Assembly: GCF_008728835.1 (NCBI RefSeq)
Contig: NZ_CP042582.1
Coordinates: forward strand, 372,001-436,000
Source: Hypericibacter adhaerens
Lineage (GTDB): Bacteria; Pseudomonadota; Alphaproteobacteria; Dongiales; Dongiaceae
Direction of reading: 5' to 3'
Length of the DNA stretch: 64,000 nucleotides
Under the pieces are notes generated by a model. That model did no database searches and was not told where the DNA came from. It was given only the letters and a program-made list of their open reading frames with translations. Below, one piece after another: positions 60,501 through 64,000 of this stretch. The position numbers and the translations under genes were made by a program. How positions within the stretch are numbered: position 1 is the stretch's first letter; each line of letters starts with the position of its first letter.

Positions 60501-60723
60501 GACCTCCTTCGCCTTCATCCTGGGCGTGCTGCCGCTGGCGATCGCCACCGGCGCCGGGGCGGAGATGCGCCAGTCGCTGGGCACCGCCGTGCTGTTCGGC
60601 ATGTTGGGTGTGACCCTGTTCGGCCTTGCCTTCACGCCCGTGTTCTATGTGGTGGTGCGCAATCTGGCTGATCGGCTCCGCGGGCGCGGCAGCGCCGCGG
60701 CCGAAAGCATGGATCCGGCCTGA
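57553..60723 (+). CDS. RND multidrug efflux permease (HAE1/AcrB-MexF type)
   Basis: A 1056-residue inner-membrane pump. The N-terminus FFIDRPIFAIVVSIF and the conserved proton-relay residues are present: adjacent Asp pair in GIVVDDAIVVVENV and Lys in GLAAKNAILIVEFA. It has about 12 transmembrane helices and two large periplasmic loops, the expected length for the HAE1 family. It should work as a trimer with the adaptor upstream and a TolC-like channel encoded elsewhere. Substrates cannot be predicted. Confidence 0.95.
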   Translation: MRLSHFFIDRPIFAIVVSIFITIIGGIAYFALPVSQYPDIVPPTIEVRASYPGASAETVSATVATPLEQEINGVDNMLYMTSQATSDGNLVLTVTFALGTNLDTAQVLVQNREAVAEPRLPEEVRRIGVTVRKNSPDILMVIHLNSPDGSRDQLYMSNYATLQVRDVLTRIPGVGDVRIFGSRDYAMRVWLDPDKIAARDLTAGDVVAALQAQNVQVASGVLNQPPMPQQTAFQLNVETLGRLVDPRQFADIVVRTDAGGRVTRLRDVARVEIGAQDYSANGYLDDRAAVPLLVFQRPGSNALATAQQVLDTMAELSKSFPEGMRYDVVYNPTQFIKQSVDEVTKTIYEATLLVILVVILFLQTWRASIIPIVAIPVSLVGTFAVLGAIGYSLNNLSLFGLVLAIGIVVDDAIVVVENVERNLRRGLSPRDATRQTMDEVGTALIAIALTLTAVFVPATFIPGISGQFFRQFAVTIATATVISCFVSLTLSPALCALLFKPHGHGPEKGNLLMRPIHGFFRLFNRGFDRVSLGYGGLARRLIRLAAVVLVIYGGLVVLTGFQFARTPTGFIPQLDQGYLIVVIQLPPGSSLARTDKVVHDATEIVLGTAGVAHAVPFSGFDGATFTNAPNAGAIFAALSPFDERVPKDLTADKIRASLQQRLGAIKDAFIITIPPPSVRGIGTGGGFKMMVQDRRGRGLAALEAVTQDMVAAANQTPDLAGVFTLFNTKTPRIYADIDRVRAEMLGVNASQVFETLEVYLGSAFVNDFNFLGRTYRVTAQADSKFRQTVNEISNLKMRNAMGAMVPLGSVASFEDRTGPYRVTRYNLYPATEIQGQTAPGASTGQALAAMERLAAERLPDGFGYEWTELAYQEKQVGNTAILVFAAAVLFVFLVLAAQYESWALPFSIVLIVPMCLLAAVTGLTLRGLDINILAQIGFVVLVGLAAKNAILIVEFARQAESTGSGRVDSAITAARTRLRPILMTSFAFILGVLPLAIATGAGAEMRQSLGTAVLFGMLGVTLFGLAFTPVFYVVVRNLADRLRGRGSAAAESMDPA

Positions 60724-61095
60724 GCCGGGTCCGCCGGCCCGGCGCCGGCCTCGGCCCCCGTTACGCCGAAGATACCCGGTGACTCCCCATATCCCTTTGT
60801 TCCCGTGTGGATTCTCGCGAATTATTACAGCGCGGCTCTTGAACCCGGTTTGAGCGACGACGACCTATGAGAAGGTCGAGCCGGCGGAGGGATGCGCTCG
60901 ACCCGCGTGGTTTTCGTCGGACGCGAATTTCAACGCAAGGACGTCCAATTCCACGCTTCCCCTCACGGCGCCTGACGCGCCGGCTGCCTACATATCCGCC
61001 ACCCAACGACGGAACGCTCGCCGGGGTTTGCCGGGGGCGACGCCATTCCAGTCCAGGACGGTTCCCGTCGTCGGGCCTAAGTTCAGGAGGTTTCA
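60724..61095. other. 372-bp intergenic region upstream of the DUF1127 gene
   Basis: It lies between the RND pump and the DUF1127 gene, both rightward. A possible promoter is TTGTTC (60797-60802), 17-base spacer, AATTAT (60820-60825), a modest match. The ribosome site AGGAGG lies seven bases before the ATG at 61096. No other gene or repeat was recognised. Confidence 0.45.
60797..60825 (+). promoter_or_regulatory. Weak candidate promoter for the DUF1127 gene
   Basis: TTGTTC and AATTAT separated by 17 bases, in a locally AT-richer stretch. Only part of each hexamer matches the sigma-70 consensus, and it is 270 bases from the gene. Confidence 0.25.
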
Positions 61096-61440
61096 ATGAA
61101 TCGCCTTTCCCTCGATCTGTCGGTGCTGCGTCTGGCGGGCTTTTCGCGGGCGCTGTCCGGTGTGGCGCGGGGCATCGGCAGCTCGGTCTGGAGCCTGCCC
61201 CTGCAGACGCTGCAATGGCACGAGCGGCGCAAGGGCCTCGGCAGCTTGCGCGAGCTCAGCGACCGCGAGCTGCGCGATATCGGCCTGCGCCGCCCGGAGA
61301 TCGCCTTGGCCGCGTACGGGCTCTACGATCCGCATGCGCAGGCGCCGGCGTCTCCGGTCGCGACGGCCACCCGTCCCGTTCCCGCCGCCAAGAAGGCGGA
61401 TAACGGCGACGACAATCCCTGCATCGGCTGCGCCGCCTAG
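61096..61440 (+). CDS. DUF1127 domain protein
   Basis: A 114-residue protein. The DUF1127 core is near residues 45-70 (LGSLRELSDRELRDIGL), in a helix-turn-helix-like form. The N-terminal ~40 residues are an amphipathic extension and the C-terminus is Ala/Pro-rich, ending with a CIGC motif. DUF1127 proteins in alphaproteobacteria often take part in stress or metabolism control, sometimes by RNA binding; the function of this one is unknown. It has a strong AGGAGG site. It is convergent with the regulator-hydrolase gene. Confidence 0.88.
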   Translation: MNRLSLDLSVLRLAGFSRALSGVARGIGSSVWSLPLQTLQWHERRKGLGSLRELSDRELRDIGLRRPEIALAAYGLYDPHAQAPASPVATATRPVPAAKKADNGDDNPCIGCAA

Positions 61441-61474
61441 CGCGCCTTCACGATCGCGCCGCTGCCCTCGCTCC

Positions 61475-61506
61475 TTCCTCTCCGCCGCGTCGCGGGCGGA
61501 GGGGAA
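61475..61506. terminator. Candidate bidirectional terminator
   Basis: A 12-bp stem, TTCCTCTCCGCC with GGCGGAGGGGAA, and an 8-base loop, sited between the convergent DUF1127 and regulator-hydrolase genes. No run of U follows on either strand, so it may act with help from Rho. Confidence 0.5.
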
Positions 61507-61519
61507 AGAAGGGCAGGCG

Positions 61520-63235
61520 TCAGGGCGCGGGACAGGCCGGCAGGAAGGCCGAGATCTCCGCGAGGAACCGCGGCCAGGCCGGTTCGTGCTCGAGAATGAT
61601 GTGGTTGCGGCTGTCGAGCGGCACGAAGCGTGCGCCGCGGATGCCGCTGGCGAGTTCCCGGCCGCAATCGAACGGCACCACCGCATCGCCCCGGCTGTGC
61701 AGCACCAGCGTCGGCACCTTCACCTTGTCCAGAAGATCGCGGACATCGATGTTCGAGAACGCCTCGGTCAGCCGATGGGCGTTGCTGGGCGAGGTGGTGA
61801 TGCGCTGCAGCTCGTTCCACCAGTTCGCCTGCTCCGGCGTCGCGTCGGGCAGGTAGAGCGAGGTGAAGATCTGGCGATAGGCGGGGCTTTCCTGGCCCCA
61901 GCCCTGCAGCGTCAGGGTCTGCAGCGCCTCGCGCCGGGCGATCTCGTCGGCTGAGCCCCGCTTGCGCCAGCCGCGCGCATAGCCGCCCGCCAGGATGAGG
62001 CGCGTCACGCGCTCCGGATGGCGGACCGCATAGGCGATCGAGACGGCGCAGCCCTGCGAGATGCCGAACAGCGGGAAGCGGTCGAGCCCGGCCGCATCCA
62101 CCACCGTCTCCAGATCGTCCAGGAACGAATCGAAATCCAGGTTGCGGGCCGACCAGTCCGACAGGCCGTTGCCGCGCTCGTCATAGCGGATGAGCTGGTG
62201 ATAGCGCGCCAGCGCATGGAGCAGATGGCGCCAGACCGGGCTCTGCCAGTCGAACTCGAGATGGTTGAGCCAGTTGGCCGACTTCACCAGCGCCGGCCCC
62301 TGGCCCGCCGTGCCATAGGCGATCCGCACCCCGTCGCGGGCGGTGCAGAAGCGGATCTCCTGCTCGATGTCGCGAAGCGGCTCGATCTGCGGGAAGGGCG
62401 CGGCCGGCTCGCTGCGCTCCATCACCTCGACCGCGACCGGCGCCGCCGGCCGGCGGCTGGAGGCGGCCTCCGCTGTCGCGACGGCCATCTCGGGCAGCGT
62501 CGCGACCGAAGGCGGAAGGCCGCGCAGCTCGCGCCAAGCATGGGTCAGCATGGCGGCCGGCATGCCCGTGAGCGCCTGGATATGGCGGCGCGCGATCTCG
62601 TACTGTTGTTCCGCCTCGTGCGTCAGGCCGTTGCGCGCCAGGAGCTGGACGAAATAGGTGCGCGCCTCTTCGCAGTCCGGCTCGACCTCGATCATGCGCC
62701 GCATATGGGCGAGCGCTTCCTGGGGACGCGAGTCCGCCAGCCGCTTGGCCATCTGGGCCAGGCTGCGCGCATGCAGGATGCGCGCCTGCTCGCGCTCGGC
62801 CACCATCCAGGACTGGAAACCGGGGCAGCGCTCGAGTTCGATGCCCTCGAGGAACGGCCCGCGGAAGGCCCCGAGCCCCTCGAGCAGGGCCGTCTGCGGC
62901 GCCCCGTCGAAATCCTCGCCGATGGCGTCGCGCACCGTCAGCAGATCGACATCCAGGCCGCTGCAGTCGAGCGACACGGCCTCGCGGTCGGCCTGCATCC
63001 GCTCCACCCGGTCGTCATTCACCAGCGCGCGCAGCTTGGACAGGCTCCAGCGCAGCGAGCCGCGCGGATCGTCGGGCAGGTCCCAGAACATCTCGCAAAG
63101 CTTGTCACGCGAATGTGAGCGCCGCGTGACCGCGAGATAGGCCAGCAGGGCCCGCGTCTTTTTCGATTGCGGCAGCGATATGGGGGCGCCGCCCCGCGCC
63201 AGCTCCATCCTGCCCAACACGCGAAGCTGCAGCAT
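61520..63235 (-). CDS. SARP/BTAD regulator fused to alpha/beta hydrolase
   Basis: A 571-residue fusion. The N-terminal part is an OmpR-like winged helix (LQLRVLGRMELA, SKKTRALLAYLAV) followed by a bacterial transcriptional activation domain (TPR-like, about residues 95-240). After a Pro/Ala linker comes an alpha/beta hydrolase: nucleophile Ser near residue 390 in GISQGCA, Asp in HSRGDAVVPF and His in SRNHIILEH. It should bind DNA and sense or cleave a small ester or amide ligand. ATG 63235 begins the conserved MLxLRxLG; a TTG at 63349 is in frame. Confidence 0.85.
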   Translation of the reverse strand: MLQLRVLGRMELARGGAPISLPQSKKTRALLAYLAVTRRSHSRDKLCEMFWDLPDDPRGSLRWSLSKLRALVNDDRVERMQADREAVSLDCSGLDVDLLTVRDAIGEDFDGAPQTALLEGLGAFRGPFLEGIELERCPGFQSWMVAEREQARILHARSLAQMAKRLADSRPQEALAHMRRMIEVEPDCEEARTYFVQLLARNGLTHEAEQQYEIARRHIQALTGMPAAMLTHAWRELRGLPPSVATLPEMAVATAEAASSRRPAAPVAVEVMERSEPAAPFPQIEPLRDIEQEIRFCTARDGVRIAYGTAGQGPALVKSANWLNHLEFDWQSPVWRHLLHALARYHQLIRYDERGNGLSDWSARNLDFDSFLDDLETVVDAAGLDRFPLFGISQGCAVSIAYAVRHPERVTRLILAGGYARGWRKRGSADEIARREALQTLTLQGWGQESPAYRQIFTSLYLPDATPEQANWWNELQRITTSPSNAHRLTEAFSNIDVRDLLDKVKVPTLVLHSRGDAVVPFDCGRELASGIRGARFVPLDSRNHIILEHEPAWPRFLAEISAFLPACPAP

Positions 63236-63444
63236 CTCTGCTCTTTCGGAGGCAAACCGGCAGGCGCGCCGAACCAGAGCCTCTGTGGCGGCCGCCATCG
63301 CCGATAAGGGAATTCCATGCCAGTTACAACGAATGGCGATGGGATTCAACGCCTATCGCCACCGCATTTCCCACGAGCGTAGGGGAAATAGCCTCCCGAC
63401 GCGGGGCCGATCGCGGGCCCCGTTCCGCATCCCGGGAGAAAGAC

Positions 63445-64000
63445 ATGACGATCGAACGTTTTAGCTATCAGGCGGCTCTCGCCGCCGCCCAGCGCGTCAA
63501 CTGGAAGATCGAGGACATCGTCGGCGGCGATAGGCGCCTGGACTTCACCCGGCCCTTTCTGCCGGAGGCCCTGGCACAGACGGGGCGCCTGATCTTCCTG
63601 ACGGGAGAGGAGCGCCGGGTGCTGAACCAGATCCGCGGCCACGCCTATCTCCATATCTTCGGCCTGGTCGAGGAGTTCATCCTGCCCTTCCTGCTCGATC
63701 ACGCCCGGGCGCGGCTCGACGGCGACGATCACGAGATCCGCGCGCTGTTGCAGTTCGCCGGTGAAGAGGCGAAGCATATCCAGCTCTTCAAGCGCTTCAG
63801 GGCCGAGTTCGAAGCCGGCTTCGGCTATGGCTGCGCGGTGATCGGCCCGGCCGATGAGATCGCCAAGGCGGTGCTGGCCCATCATCCGCTGGGGGTGGCG
63901 CTTACCATCCTCCATATCGAGTGGGTGACGCAGCGCCATTATCTCGACAGCGTCAAGGACGACCCGTCGCTCGATCCGCAATTCGCGAGCCTCTTGAAGC
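63445..64000 (+). CDS. Ferritin-like diiron protein, 3' end outside window
   Basis: The frame is open for 185 codons to the window edge. Carboxylate and His pairs typical of a four-helix diiron site are seen: LVEEFILPF, GEEAKHIQLF (ExxH) and HIEWVTQRHY (E and H). It starts MTIERFSYQAAL with GGAGAAAG upstream. It could be a diiron oxygenase or a ferritin-like protein; the missing C-terminus prevents a finer call. It is divergent from the regulator-hydrolase. Confidence 0.72.
   Translation, partial: MTIERFSYQAALAAAQRVNWKIEDIVGGDRRLDFTRPFLPEALAQTGRLIFLTGEERRVLNQIRGHAYLHIFGLVEEFILPFLLDHARARLDGDDHEIRALLQFAGEEAKHIQLFKRFRAEFEAGFGYGCAVIGPADEIAKAVLAHHPLGVALTILHIEWVTQRHYLDSVKDDPSLDPQFASLLK

Noticed and set aside
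1-64000. CRISPR arrays, tRNA or rRNA genes, prophage or plasmid functions
   Set aside because: No regularly spaced repeats, tRNA-like cloverleaf, rRNA-like stretch, integrase or phage structural gene was recognised. The only mobile element is the IS481-family insertion.

Overview
This window is GC-rich (about two thirds G+C) and densely coded. Codon use is alphaproteobacterial. Three ELM1-type (COG3660-like) proteins, a DUF1127 protein, FkbM methyltransferases and an RND efflux pair all fit a free-living alphaproteobacterium, probably of the Rhodospirillales type. That placement is inference; there is no rRNA or tRNA gene here to anchor it.

About 50 kb (1-49.9 kb) is one large cell-surface polysaccharide locus. 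Its left part (1-16.1 kb) holds the assembly machinery: two GT4 and one GT2 glycosyltransferases, a Tat-exported GH10 glycosidase, a sulfotransferase, a Wzx-like flippase, a methyltransferase, an asparagine-synthase-like amidotransferase, and a leftward operon of outer-membrane barrel, Wza-like exporter, Wzc-like tyrosine autokinase and Wzy/ligase-like membrane protein. An inserted four-gene unit (16.6-19.5 kb) encodes metallophosphoesterase, cupredoxin, ECF sigma factor and zinc-finger anti-sigma factor. Next (19.5-27.2 kb) come an FkbM methyltransferase, a 2OG-Fe(II) oxygenase, an ABC exporter, a PAP2-family membrane enzyme and two adjacent ELM1-family proteins.

The core (27.2-37.7 kb) is a divergent pair of tightly overlapping operons. 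The leftward one (SIS isomerase, HAD phosphatase, transaldolase, two NAD-dependent epimerases, nucleotidyltransferase-kinase fusion) reads as a nucleotide-activated heptose, or closely related sugar, pathway. The rightward one holds a Gfo/Idh/MocA oxidoreductase, a UDP-glucose-dehydrogenase homologue that lacks the catalytic cysteine, two epimerase/dehydratases and a NUDIX hydrolase. An intact IS481-family element sits at 37660-38694 with a 6-bp target duplication that supplies the stop codon of its own transposase. The right part of the locus (39-49.9 kb) has two more sulfotransferases, two methyltransferases, a split transketolase (possible sedoheptulose-7-phosphate supply), two unusual glycosyltransferase-like proteins, a glutathione S-transferase, a third ELM1 protein and a second 2OG-Fe(II) oxygenase. 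Together the genes predict a sulfated, methylated surface polymer containing an unusual sugar.

The right end (50.3-64 kb) is ordinary chromosomal content: a two-component trio (membrane histidine kinase, single-domain response regulator, hybrid kinase with two receiver domains), an SDR, a GNAT acetyltransferase, an RND efflux adaptor and pump, a DUF1127 protein, a SARP/BTAD regulator fused to an alpha/beta hydrolase, and the start of a ferritin-like diiron protein cut by the window edge.
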